From NCBI GenBank assembly GCA_963693085.1, contig OY856409.1, forward strand, positions 519,757,303 through 519,821,302: a DNA stretch of 64,000 bases, read 5' to 3'. Shown here piece by piece: positions 23,981 through 34,947 of the stretch. A model generated the notes under the pieces. The model searched no databases, was not told where the DNA came from, and was given only the letters and a program-made list of their open reading frames with translations. A program made the position numbers and the translations under genes. The stretch comes from Alisma plantago-aquatica. Taxonomy: Eukaryota; Streptophyta; Magnoliopsida; Alismatales; Alismataceae. Position 1 is the stretch's first letter, and the number at the start of each line of letters is the position of its first letter.

Positions 23981-24986
23981 GTACTTCCATAAAAGATCTC
24001 ATCTTTACTAATAGAACATCAACCATTGTTTATAAGAAATTTGAATCCATTCTTGTCCAAACAGGATACAAATATGATGTTCCTATTAATGACCGGTACA
24101 TAATAGAGATAACTCATAGGTTCCAACTGCAGTGACAACAAATCTTTCTCCATTAGCAACATGTAGTTCAACTCATCTTTCTTCAAAGGTCTGCTTCTTT
24201 TTAGATCCTTCACATTTGAGCAAATGTGTGATTCACATCCGATATCCAGAACCCAAGATGAAGAAGTAGAAAAGTTAACTTCAATTATGTATATGATTGA
24301 AGTAGAGATTTATATCCCTTTCTTCATCTTCATCGGTTTCTTTAAGTGAAAAGGACAGATTTTGTTTGCGCTTACCCATCTCCTTATCTCGAGTGTAGAA
24401 TGGACATCAACTAGGCTTATAAACATTTCTTGGCCTTGCATTTGCCCTTGGACTGCATTTTTCTAATCATCATCACAGGTTTGTCCTTCTTCATTCGTGC
24501 TTTGGCATTTATCAACATGCCAAGTAATTCAAATAGTAGTTTAGCCAACTTATTCAAGTGATAGCACTCGATAAACTGGCTATATGATTCAGGCAATGAT
24601 TGTAGAATTATATTTGTGGTCAACTCTTGACCTAAAGGAAATCCTAGTCGCTCAAGATGTTCCATATGCCCAGTCATATTGAGTACATGGGGCTCTACTG
24701 GATCTACCAGTTTTCACTCAAACACTTTGGAGACATTATACCTTTCATACTTTACATGATTTTTAAGATGTGTTACCATCTCAAGAATGTCCATGTTTTC
24801 ATGTTGTTTATGCAACTCATAGTTCATACATCCCAACATAAGGTTTTTGATGTTTGTGGCATCATTTCCATGCTTCAAGTAAGCATCTATTTCAACCTTA
24901 GGTAGTTTCACGAAAAAGGTTGTTTTGGTCCAGAAGAGCAACAAGATGTGATGTCGAGACACATTTGGAGAGGGTTCCTCTAGCAC
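23981..24986 (-). pseudogene. Copia gag and protease region
   Basis: The frame at 24986-24714 (KLPKVEIDAYLKHGNDATN, MDILEMVTHLK) and that at 24677-24417 (LPESYSQFIECYHLNKL) match the gag capsid helices of plant copia elements (UBN2/gag-polypeptide type). A lysine-rich tail follows, and then a degenerate zinc knuckle and protease segment down to about 23981. Frameshifts and stops separate the parts, so no functional polyprotein is possible. Confidence 0.75.
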
Positions 24987-25419
24987 TGGTGTTTTGTGGA
25001 CATAGAGCTTGCTCTCATGATTGAGAATGTTTCTTAAAATTCGGAACTAGTTATGTAAGTTTATCCCATTTAGTTTGTCCTTCTCAAGGATTGATCGCAA
25101 TAATTGTGTTTTTCCATTTATTTCTATAAAAGTAAAAATTTGCACTTTGTCAATACACTTTTGATTTGATTTGATGATATTGATGATATTAATTAGGTCA
25201 TTAATTAATTATCTCTCTCACTACTTTGTTCGAATTGACAGCCCTCACTATCAATTCAGAATATTTTAGCATGCAACCTTCTAGTGATCCAAGATCCATA
25301 TTTTAATCAAATCATATGTCAGCTTTGGTTGATCGCCAGCAACTTGACTATTTAATAGGCAAATTCTTCTAATTGCATCTAAATACAACTCTTAGATAGA
25401 TGGTGTGCATAACTCCTTA
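24987..25419 (-). other. Copia 5' leader and LTR remnant, left of the CACTA
   Basis: Non-coding DNA upstream (minus strand) of the copia gag. No clear primer binding site is visible. It ends in TTA (25417-25419), the CACTA target duplication, and resumes at 34948. Confidence 0.45.
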
Positions 25420-25456
25420 CACTACTATAGAAATGGCTTATGAAGTCACTTTCCAG

Positions 25457-25860
25457 GCGTCGGTTAATGACTAAGAACCGACGCCTAAAACCTACAGCGT
25501 CGGTTTAAAACACAAACTGACATATATCGGATAGGAGTGGCCAGACACGGGTATCGCTTTCTATTTAGCGTCGGTTCAAGAATAAACAATCGACGCCTAA
25601 AAACACCCGCCAAATCCAATTTATCCAATGAAAAAAATTAGGTCCAAAATTTAACTAATAGCGTCGGTTATTAAATACATAACTGACGCCTAAAACTTTT
25701 TCGTGCGGGACATATTTATCGTCGGTTATATTCTCAAAACCGACGTCGATTTGTTTACCTGTGCTGTCCGCGCCAAAAATTTTACACCCCTATGGCGTCG
25801 GTTTTTCCTTAGTGACCGACGCTGTTATGTTTTAGCGTCGGTTTGTTAAAGAACCGACGC
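25457..25860. repeat. Left subterminal repeats of the CACTA
   Basis: About seven hairpin-like pairs of GCGTCGGTT and AACCGACGC separated by roughly 8-15 bases. These are the usual binding sites for the element's own DNA-binding protein in the En/Spm family. Confidence 0.85.
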
Positions 25861-25875
25861 TTAAGGTTAACTTAA

Positions 25876-26230
25876 TTGCACCCGCGCGAGGGACTCTTCC
25901 CCTTTCTCTGTTTCATTCCTGATTCTTCAATTCACGTAACTAGGTCCGGCGATTTCTTCTCTGCTGGTGCCGCCACCGTTCGATTGCTTCACTGTTGGTG
26001 TCGCCGTCGCTCGTTGCTCGTCTCCTCTCCTCTCCTCGCCGCCGCCCCCGCCGGTGGCTACTTTGGTCGCCCGTCTGCTCCTCTCCTCTCCTGCTAGGTC
26101 TCTGCTCCTGGTCGCCCGCTCACCGTCGCCGCCCGTTTGTTGCTTGCTGCTCCGGAAACCCACCCTCTCGCTCGTTGCCGCCGCCGCCCTCTTTCCTGCT
26201 CGCTGCTCCTGCAGGTATATCCTTTTCCTC
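25876..26230 (+). promoter_or_regulatory. GC-rich first exon or leader of the CACTA transcript
   Basis: Unlike the rest of the window this stretch is GC-rich and CpG-rich, with pyrimidine-rich CTCCTCTCCTC runs. It ends in CTGCAG followed by GTATAT, a plausible splice donor at about 26215. Several overlapping frames of 60-105 codons on both strands are composition artefacts. It is best read as promoter-proximal untranslated leader, with an intron reaching towards the ATG at 27057. Confidence 0.4.
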
Positions 26231-26619
26231 CTCTTCTCCGCCATGTTGTGAAATTGCAGGTTGGCACGGTCGTGCTGCGTAGCATGGCCGTGGTGGCTGA
26301 TTTTGTGCTATATTGCTCAATTATGTGTGTATATTTGTGTATTTACTATTTTGTGCTATTTTGTGCTTGCATATATTTGTGTTTAGGGTTTAGGGTCACA
26401 TGTGGGTCTTCTATTTCTAAATTGATTATGTGACCCTAATTAATACATTATAACATAATTGAATCGTGTATTTGTGTTGTTGTAGGTGTTGTTGACTTAC
26501 TGTTCAAATTTTTGATATATGGAATCATGGTTTATTTACTGTTTATTATTTACTGACAAGCATGATTAAATGATGTTACACAAAACTTAGGATATGAATG
26601 ATGAAACTAGGATTGTAGG

Positions 26620-26972
26620 TATAAGAATGACAACACATGTATTTGTTGGCCTAGAAACCTACCCAAGATTTACTCATTAGGAGTAAATTTTGGATAGTCT
26701 CCGGTTTGGGACTGTTCTTGAACACCTAATCTCACTTAGGATGTAAGTGTATAATGTGTATTTGGTTTTCAAGAAAATTTCGACAGCATTTCCCCGTTTG
26801 TTCTCTAAGTACATATGTACTTAGAGAACAGCGGGGAAATACTGCCGAAATTTTCTTGAAAACCCAATACACATTATACACTTACTAGTGAGATTAGGTG
26901 TTCAAGAATGGGATAGGTGTTACACATTTATTATATATAAGAATGACAACACATGTCTGTGTTGGCCTAAAG
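26620..26972. repeat. Direct repeats flanking the hairpin
   Basis: A segment of about 36 bp containing TATAAGAATGACAACACATG and TGTTGGCCTA occurs at 26620-26656 and again at 26936-26972, on either side of the hairpin at 26715-26908. Confidence 0.7.
26715..26908. repeat. Near-perfect 194 bp inverted repeat (hairpin)
   Basis: Two arms of about 95 bp, roughly 95% matched by eye, meet at the palindrome ACATATGT (26812-26819) with no loop. The outer parts are TTCTTGAACACCTAATCTCA and its complement. It lies between the GC-rich leader and the transposase ATG, so it would be in the 5' untranslated region or an intron. Confidence 0.88.
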
Positions 26973-27056
26973 TTTTAACCATGCAAAAACTCTAATCTGT
27001 TAACCCTAGACCCTAATCTTGTTGTAATGTATATTTGATTTCTCTTTGATCATATA

Positions 27057-30000
27057 ATGGATAGATCATGGATGTCCATTCACAATCGCTGCACCCCAGA
27101 GTTTATTTCTGGTCTTGACCAGTTTATTAGATTTTTCGAGGAATATAGGAAAAAACCTGGAGATAGGTTCTACTGTCCATGTAGGCATTGCGGTAACAAC
27201 TTGAAAGTCAGCACTGGTGACGAAATCAAAAGTCATGTCATGTGCAACGAGATTATACAAGGCTATACAGAATGGCACTGGCATGGAGAGATTTCAAACC
27301 CAAAACCAGTGGATGTCGATAGCAGTGCTTGTGTGGAAGAAGAAATTGCCTACGATGACGTAGATGTGAATGAACCAGTTCCAGTAGACATCGTTGATGC
27401 GATGCTAGATAGTTGTGGAGTAGAGCACACTGATCCACCTCCAATTTTTAGAAACATTGTGTATGATGCTGAGATATCATTATACACAGGTTGTACTAAG
27501 TTTACGAAGCTTAGCGTTGTGTTGAGATTGTATAAGTTGAAAGCTAACAATAGATGGAGCGACAAAAGCTTCACTTCATTGTTGACTTTGTTGAAAGAAA
27601 TGCTTCCTGAAGGAAACGAGCTGCCAATCTCAACATACCAGGTAAAGAAATTATTGTGCCCAATGGGAATGGATGCCAAAAAGATACATGCATGCCCGAA
27701 TGATTGTGTATTATTTCAAAAGGACTATGTGGATTTGAAAGATTGTCCAAAATGTGGTGCGTCACGGTATAAATTGATGACTTCGGGGGAGTCCAAAATT
27801 GGTTCTTCTGCCAAGGTGATGTGGTATCTACCTATAATATCACTGTTTCAACACTTGTTTGCCAATCCGATAGATGTGAAGAATTTGAGGTGGCATGCAG
27901 ATGTTAAGAAAAATAATGATGGGATCCTACGACATGCGTTTGATTCCCCACAGTGGAAGAAGATTGATCTATTGTACCCTGAATTTGGTGAAGAAGTCAG
28001 GAATCTAAGACTTGGGCTTTGTACAGATGGGATGAATCTGTACGGGACATTGAGCAGCCAACATAGCACTTGGCCAGTCATGCTTGTTATATACAATCTT
28101 CCTCCCTGGCTGTGTATGAAAAATAAGTATGTAATGTTGTCGTTGTTGATATCGGGTCCTAAACAACCTGGAAATGACATCGATGTTTATCGTGAACCTC
28201 TGATTGATGACTTAAAGAAACTCTGGGGTGAAGGTGTGATGACCTATGATGCTTCATGAAGAGAGACATTTCGTTTGCATGCTATGTTGTTTTGCACTAT
28301 TAATGACTTTCCAACATATGGGAATTTGTCTGGATATAGGGTCAAAGGAGCTAAAGTGTGTCCTATATGTGAAGAGAACACTGATTCAACAAGACTAAAA
28401 CATGGTGGTAAGACTGTATATCTCGGTCATCGAAGGTTTCTTACAAAATTTCATCTGTATCGTAGGAAGCGCAAAGCATTCAATGGTTTGAATGAGGAAC
28501 GGAGTGCACCTAAACCTATACCAGGGGAGGTTGTTTATGAAAGAGTAAAAGACTTTGTCAATGAATTTGGTAAGAGATCACAATGTACTATGGCCACACG
28601 GATTGATAAATCTTTATTCAAGAAGAAGTCAATATTTTGGGATCTTCCTTATTAGAGTTCTTTGACAGTCATGCATTGTATCGATGTCATGCATGTTGAG
28701 AAAAATGTCTGTGATAGTGTCATTGGTACTTTGTTGAATATACCAGGTAAGACTAAAGATGGGATAAAATCCAGATTGGACCTACGTGAAATGGGAATAA
28801 GGTCAGAATTAACAGAATTTCGTGAAATGGGAAATCGGAGAACATACTTACCTCCCGCTTGTTACACATTGTCTAGAAAGGAGAAGAAAGATTTTTGTGA
28901 ATGTTTGGTAAATGTTAAGGTGCCACAGGGTTACTCATCCAACATCTGTAGATTGGTATCAATGAAAGATCTGAAGTTGATAGGTCTTAAATCCCATGAT
29001 TGTCACAATCTAATGCAACAAATATTGCATGTGGCAATTAGATCTATATTGCCGAAGCATGTAAGGTTTGCAATCACCAGACTTTGTTTCTTTTTCAACA
29101 GTCTGTGCAGCAAAGTTATTGACCCTGATACTCTCGATAAATTGCAAAGAGAAGTGGTTGTTACCCTATGTCAGCTTGAGATGTATTTTCCTCCGTCGTT
29201 CTTTGATATCATGGTACATCTTGTTGTCCACTTGACTAGGAAAGTGAAAATTTTGGGACCAGTTTTCTTGCATTGGATGTATCCCTTTGAACGATACATG
29301 AGCATTTTTAAAAGTGATGTTCGAAACCGTTATCGGCCTGAAGGGAGTATTATCGAGGGGGTTATGTGGCGAGAGAGGTTATGGATTTTTGCAATGACTT
29401 TCTCAGTGGTAATGACACTCCTGATAATGACAAGAATATTGACGAACAATTTGGCAAAGGAATTTTGGGATCACATGTGAAAGTAATCAGTCGTGAGCAG
29501 TTGGAACAAGGTCACTTGTATATTTTACACAACATGGATGAAGTAAACGTTTATATCGAGGAACATACCAATTTCATCAAGAGATAATATCCTCGAGCCA
29601 ATACAATGTGGCTTGCTAGAGAGCATAACAAGACATTTATTAAGTGGTTTGAAAATAAAGTCTTACATCAACTATCTCAAACACCAGATGATATTACCAA
29701 AACTATCAAATGCCTCGCCTTTAAACCAAAATTGATTGTTATGTCTTATCAAGGGTATGACATTAATGGATTCACATATTACACAAAGCACCAAGATGAT
29801 AAGAGTGTCGTCCAAAACAGTGGGGTCACCCTTCAAGCATCGACTATGTTTTTTGCAAGTGCAAAGGATAAGAGTCCACGTGAAGCTAAAATGTCATATT
29901 ACGGTGTCATTGAAGACATATGGGAGTTTGACTACATAGATTTCAGAATTCCGCTCTTCAAATGTAATTGGGTTGATAACACCAAAGGAGTTATAGTGGA

Positions 30001-30313
30001 TGAATTAGGTTTCACTATAGTGAACTTTGAAAATATTGGCGAGAAGGATGAACCATTCATATTGGCATCACATGCGAAACAAGTATTTTATATCGATGAT
30101 CCTGCAAATGATAAACGGTCGGTTGTTCTTCATGGTAAAAGACAGTTCATTGAAGATCCTATAGATGAAGAACAGTACTATGATAAGTATGATGACTCCA
30201 GTCCATTCTCAGTTGGGTTGCCAACACCAGCAAATATTGAAGCTAATGATGACTTGTATGTGCGCGGAGATCACAATGAAGGATTGTTAATTGATAAAAA
30301 ATCACAATATTAG
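27057..30313 (+). pseudogene. CACTA transposase, TNP2 family (disabled)
   Basis: This is the transposase that cuts and joins CACTA ends. Domains in order are: an N-terminal transposase-associated zinc-binding domain (residues about 1-80, FYCPCRHCGNN); the TNP2/Transposase_21 core (about 100-560, with CPNDCVLFQKDY, CPKCGASRYK, PVMLVIYNLPPWLCMK, IDVMHVEKNV); a DUF4218 domain (about 640-770, PKHVRFAITRLC, MYPFERYMSIFK); and a DUF4216 domain (29800-30130, MSYYGVIEDIWEFDY, FKCNWVD). I start at ATG 27057 because the associated domain begins there. It is disabled by TGA at 28257, TAG at 28653 (usually a Trp in PYW), a one-base slip in a G5 run at 29357-29361, and TAA at 29585. Introns were not needed to follow the domains. 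Confidence 0.92.
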
Positions 30314-30350
30314 AGGCATGTTTATATTTGTTTATATGTTTTATTTTTCT

Positions 30351-30709
30351 GAATGTGAACTTTACAATGTGAATGTGAACTTTACAATGTGAATTTTACA
30401 ATGTGAATTACTTTATAATGTGAACTTTACAATGTGAATTACTTTACAATGTGAATGTGAACTTTATAATGTGAGATTTACAATGTGAATTACTTTACAA
30501 TGTGAATGTGAACTTTACAATGTGAGCTTTACAATGTGAACTTTACAATGTGAATGTGAACTTTACAATGTGAATTTTACAATGTGAATTACTTTATAAT
30601 GTGAACTTTACAATGTGAATTACTTTACAATGTGAATGTGAACTTTACAATGTGAGCTTTACAATTTGAATTACTTTACAATGTGAACTTTACAATGTGA
30701 ATGTGAATT
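30351..30709. repeat. Minisatellite of ACTTTACAATGTGAAT units
   Basis: About 25 imperfect copies of a unit of 13-20 bp built on TTTACAATGTGAA, with a higher-order alternation of TTACTTTACAATGTGAA and TGTGAACTTTACAATG. It fills nearly all the space between the transposase stop (30313) and the ATG of the second gene (30715). Confidence 0.95.
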
Positions 30710-30714
30710 TTCAG

Positions 30715-33700
30715 ATGGCTGAGCATTCTCTTGATGACCGTGCTTATGATTACCGTGAGGGTGAGGACATCAATGCACCGCCTCACAATGTAAGTTTTAA
30801 AAATATATCATATATTTATATCTATATGTCCATTTATAGTTATATCTTGTAAATGTGTTTATTTTGTCAAATTTTAGGTTGATGATGCACATGTACCATC
30901 GGAAGCACTTAAGGCACTTGATCAGCAACACCAAAAAGTTGACAAGAGAAGGGGCATCACTATGATGAAGAAGTTAATAGCGCAAAAGGGCAATGGACCT
31001 AAACTTGTTGTGGATTTTGATAATGCAGGAAATGCATCTGGTGTATATCACAATTCATTTGTTTCATATCTTGGGTATGTTACTCGTAGCCATTGCGGTT
31101 GTAAGATAGATTCTTGGCATAAAGTTTCTAAGGAGAAGAAAGACATAATATGGAAGGATTTATTCGTGAGTTATTATTAATTTGCAATTCTATTTTGTAG
31201 ATTACTAATTTTTTGGATACTAGTTAATAGCAATTCTAATTTGCAAAGTATATTTGAATTGGATGAAAAGCTACATCGTAAATGCGTGATGCAATGTTGT
31301 GGGAGAGTCCTAAGGAACTATAGGACAAATTTCACCCGAGAATACATAAAAGAAGCTGACAAGAGGAAGAAGACAGCCATTGAACAGTGGAACTTCCTGG
31401 ACAAAGAAGAATGGGATGCGTTTGTTGCTTCAAGACAAACTGATGAATTCAAGGTATTAGGCGTCAGTCCCAATCTCATTAATATATGTTGTATTCACCT
31501 ATTCAAGATTAAAAATTACTGTTAATAACCAAATCATTAATGTGCATACTAACTAGGCCATCAGTGAGGCACAAAGATCAAGGCATGCACTGAATGTGTA
31601 TGACCACACAATGGGTCCAAAGGGGTATGCAGGCATTCACCAAAGACTACAGTCTGAGGCTACTGCTCAGCTCAGGAGTCCTCCACTATAGGTATCACAC
31701 CTCTGCCTCGCCATGATGTCTGGATAGCTGGGAGGCAAAATAAGAAGGGAGAAATATGGAAGCCCGCAACTGCTGAGGCGGCTGCAAAAATGGTAAAATA
31801 CAACTCTTGCAGCAATCGTTCGAATATTGATTATTTGTGGTGTTTACTTAATTACAATTTTTATTTTGGCGATTAGCGGGAGCTGCACGAGCTGAGGAAA
31901 CAAGGCAAGTTCATCCCTAAGGGCACAAGGGATGAATTGACAGTTGCTCTGGGTAACCCAGAGCATCCTGGACGTGTTAGGGCTGCCGGCGCTGGTATGG
32001 GCATCAAAGCTTTTTTTGGGCCATCCCAGCGCAAACATGTCCCAAAAGTGGGACTTTCACAAGAAGAGGTAACATATTTTTTCCTTGTAGATGTTACTGT
32101 AAAAGAGAATTCAATAATTAGAATTTGATGTTTCTTTTATCCATGTATAGGTATATAAGCTATTTGATAGGAAACTTGAAGAAGCAATGAAAAAGTGGCA
32201 GGCATCTCAGACTGCCACTTACCAGACAGTACCTATGGTGTCTCCTACTGCAGGCTCTACTCCTACTGCAGAGGTTGGGAGTAATCATGTAGACCCACCA
32301 CCTAGCAAATCCGTTGTAAGTATTTTTATGACATCGTAACTATTTTTTTAATTCAAGATGATATGTTTTCAAGATGATATGTATATATGAAATTGTAGTC
32401 GTTTCAAAAAAAGATGATATGTATATATGTATATAACATTCTTTACACAAAAATTTGTAGGGGTTGAAGCCATGTCGTCTAAAAGTTAATGAATATGTCG
32501 TTGCAGAGGCGTCGGATTACCCATCCCTACCAGGGGAAATGTTTCATGGGTCTCCATTACCAGCTGGTTGGATTCGTGTGAGCCCGGTACATATATTCCC
32601 CAAGTGGATGGATCTTCCATTGCCATATACCCACCCAGATTGTGAAATGTTTGGTGAGGCAGAAGGCGGAGTGATATTGTGGCTAAAAGCGGATGTCACA
32701 TTTACTGAAATTGTATGGTAAATTTACATTATGTTAAATTGTTAGTGTTTGTATATGATGTCAGTTGATCTGAAATTATTATATATATACAGGTTAAAAA
32801 GAAGACACCCACAGCATCTAGGCCTCCACTTCCACCTCCTACATTACCCAGTTGGGTTCCACATGACCTACCTGTCCCATTAGGTCCTAACTGTAGGGGT
32901 ATGGCAATATGGTTAGGCGAATATGATATAAATTGCCCTATAACTATTTCTATAGATTCAGATGTTGTATGTCAATCATACGAAAGAAAACTATTTATAC
33001 AAGATATTTTGGAGTTGTTTCGATATGATTGGCTAAATACATCTGTGATAGAGCTATGGATAAGGTGAGATCATCTTTATACATCCATATACCTTGTGTA
33101 GGATCTGGTGATCTGGTTTCTTATTTATTAATGCATGCGTAATTAATACATATTTTGCAGCTACTTAGACAAGATATGTGCAGATTTTGCATTCGAACAT
33201 GTAGGATTTTTTATTCTATCTTTGATTAGTCTAGTAGCTAAAGACCCTCCGTCAGTTCAACAATACTGTTATGAGGCTTTTACAATTTTTGCTCAAAATA
33301 AGAAGACGATGATAATGGCTCCATTCAATGTAGAGTAAGTTTACTTTGCTTATTATAATTTGGACTTCAGAAAATTCATTTTTATTGTGGATTTTGAGTT
33401 ATTAATTTTTAACTTTTTTACCTCTAGTGGTATGCATTGGGAGTTACTGGTTATTGTCCCCGAGACGTTCACTGTCTATTATCTAGATCCTAAGGGGAGT
33501 AAATTGAATACAAAATATGGACACATAATGGAAATGGCATTATTTCGGTGAGAAATATTTCATTTTCATATCCGTTAACATATGTTATTACATTACTATT
33601 TAATTATGCAATGTATTGTGTTACATTAACATGTAGGGGTTTTGATGAGTTCAAAAAGGCTGGAGGAAAGGTCCCCACAAAAAAGAACCAGCCAATAATT

Positions 33701-34163
33701 TGGAAGAACGTGAAAGTAAGTTCCCGATTGCAATATATGTATATATTATTTATGTGAACAGTGCTTAATTAGTTGTATTTTTTAATATTTTGTATGTTTG
33801 AATTTATAGTGTGCTACACAAGACAACGTATGGGCATGTGGATACTATGTGATGTGATTTATGCACATGATTATCAAATATGTCACAATGGACATAGATT
33901 GTATTGTTGAGGTATTATATAGTCTCATTAGATATATAATATGAAATATATCAATCTTATTTATAGCTCATTAATTATATATATATATATATACATCATT
34001 CTCTTTACAGGTGTTTAAAACTGACCACACTACAGGAACGGCCTTACCAGATGTACATGCTCCCTATACGACGAGAGAATTAAATGAAGTAAGAGAAGAA
34101 TGGGCAACAGCCATACAAGTAGTGGGGGATTTAAGATATAATTGGGATGTTGATAGCGAATAA
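30715..34163 (+). pseudogene. CACTA second gene with Ulp1-type cysteine protease domain
   Basis: An accessory gene of the CACTA with about 13 exons, most joined by clear GT/AG sites. Exons are: 30715-30789, 30878-31165, about 31235-31453, 31557-31792, 31877-32068, 32151-32315, 32461-32712, 32793-33064, 33161-33334, 33428-33547, 33637-33715, 33810-33911 and 34011-34163. The first exons resemble plant transposase-like N-terminal domains (GNASGVYHNSFVSYLG; ALGNPEHPGRVRAAG). Exon 7 resembles a DUF8039-type domain. Exons 8-13 form a C48 (Ulp1/SUMO-protease-like) peptidase with His in GMHWELLVI, Asp in YYLDPKG, Gln in TQDN and Cys in WACGYY. Damage is a frameshift near 31690 in exon 4 and a TGA at 33855 just after the catalytic Cys, where relatives often have Arg. 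The exon 3 start is unresolved. Its role in transposition is unknown; Ulp1-like genes occur in several plant TE families. Confidence 0.85.
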
Positions 34164-34199
34164 TGACTAAAGAATGATATTTTGTAAATGAATTTCTGA

Positions 34200-34375
34200 A
34201 TTATAATATATGTGTGAATGTTTCTACATGTCTGGATGTTTCTACATGTGTCTGAGTGAAAATGAATGAAATTGTTGGTTGCTATATGAATGTTTCTATA
34301 TGTGTGAATGTGAAAATGAATGGAACTATAGATTGCTAGCTACATGAATGTTTCTAAATGTGTGAAAATCAAATG
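34200..34375. repeat. Short degenerate repeats downstream of the Ulp1 gene
   Basis: Four or five copies of a GAATGTTTCTACATGTGTG unit, with intervening GAAAATGAATGGAA segments, directly after the gene's stop codon. Confidence 0.6.
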
Positions 34376-34557
34376 GGACTGCAGGTTGCATTGCTAAATG
34401 TGTGAATATTTTTGTTGTTTATTTTGCAGGTTTGTGACCTGTTGTTGGCTGATATCAATGGATGTCATAAAACCTGCAGTTCATAATTGAACTGTAGGTT
34501 TCTCATCCTGTGACCAGCCATACAGCAGGTCTGCAGACTAATAGAAAAAAAAATAGG

Positions 34558-34921
34558 CATCGGTTATTTATATAAAACCGACGCCACATCGTTACAGTGT
34601 CGGTTTCTAATAGTAACCGACGTTTATTTCTTTAACACCACGGCCGTGCTGGCCCACGGTCGTGCTGGCCAGCACGGCCGTGTTGGGGTTTATATGACGT
34701 CGGTTCTTATCTAATAACTGACGTTGATAGTGTCCAAGATGGCACCCTTCTGTGGCGCGAAGGTATATGGCGTCGGTTTCTTATCTAATAACCGACGCCT
34801 ATAGTGCCCTGCTGGCGCGTTTTCAGTGGCGCGCGAAGGGTTTTGGCGTTGGTTTTTGAACCGACGTGTAACGGCTGGGATTTTAGCGTCGTCCACATAG
34901 GTGTCGCTTAGAAACCGACAC
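34558..34921. repeat. Right subterminal repeats of the CACTA
   Basis: About six GCGTCGGTT/AACCGACG pairs mirroring the left end. Among them, at 34640-34690, is a separate palindrome built from GGCCAGCACGGCCGTG and its complement. Confidence 0.85.
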
Positions 34922-34947
34922 TAAAGGTCAGTTATGTACTAGTGTTA

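Larger units (their letters stand above)
25420..34944 (+). mobile_element. Complete CACTA (En/Spm) DNA transposon, 9525 bp
   Basis: Starts CACTACTATAG and ends GTACTAGTG (CACTAGTAC on the other strand), with a perfect 3 bp target duplication TTA (25417-25419 and 34945-34947). Both ends carry dense subterminal GCGTCGGTT/AACCGACGC inverted repeats. Inside are a TNP2-type transposase gene and a multi-exon Ulp1-protease gene, both on the + strand and both damaged. The structure matches autonomous plant CACTA elements, but the present copy cannot make an intact transposase. It sits in the leader of the copia element. Confidence 0.95.

Noticed and set aside
25927..26433. Seven overlapping ORFs of 60-105 codons in the CACTA leader
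   Set aside because: Low-complexity Ser/Pro/Arg-rich translations in several frames of both strands are a by-product of GC-rich pyrimidine-tract DNA.
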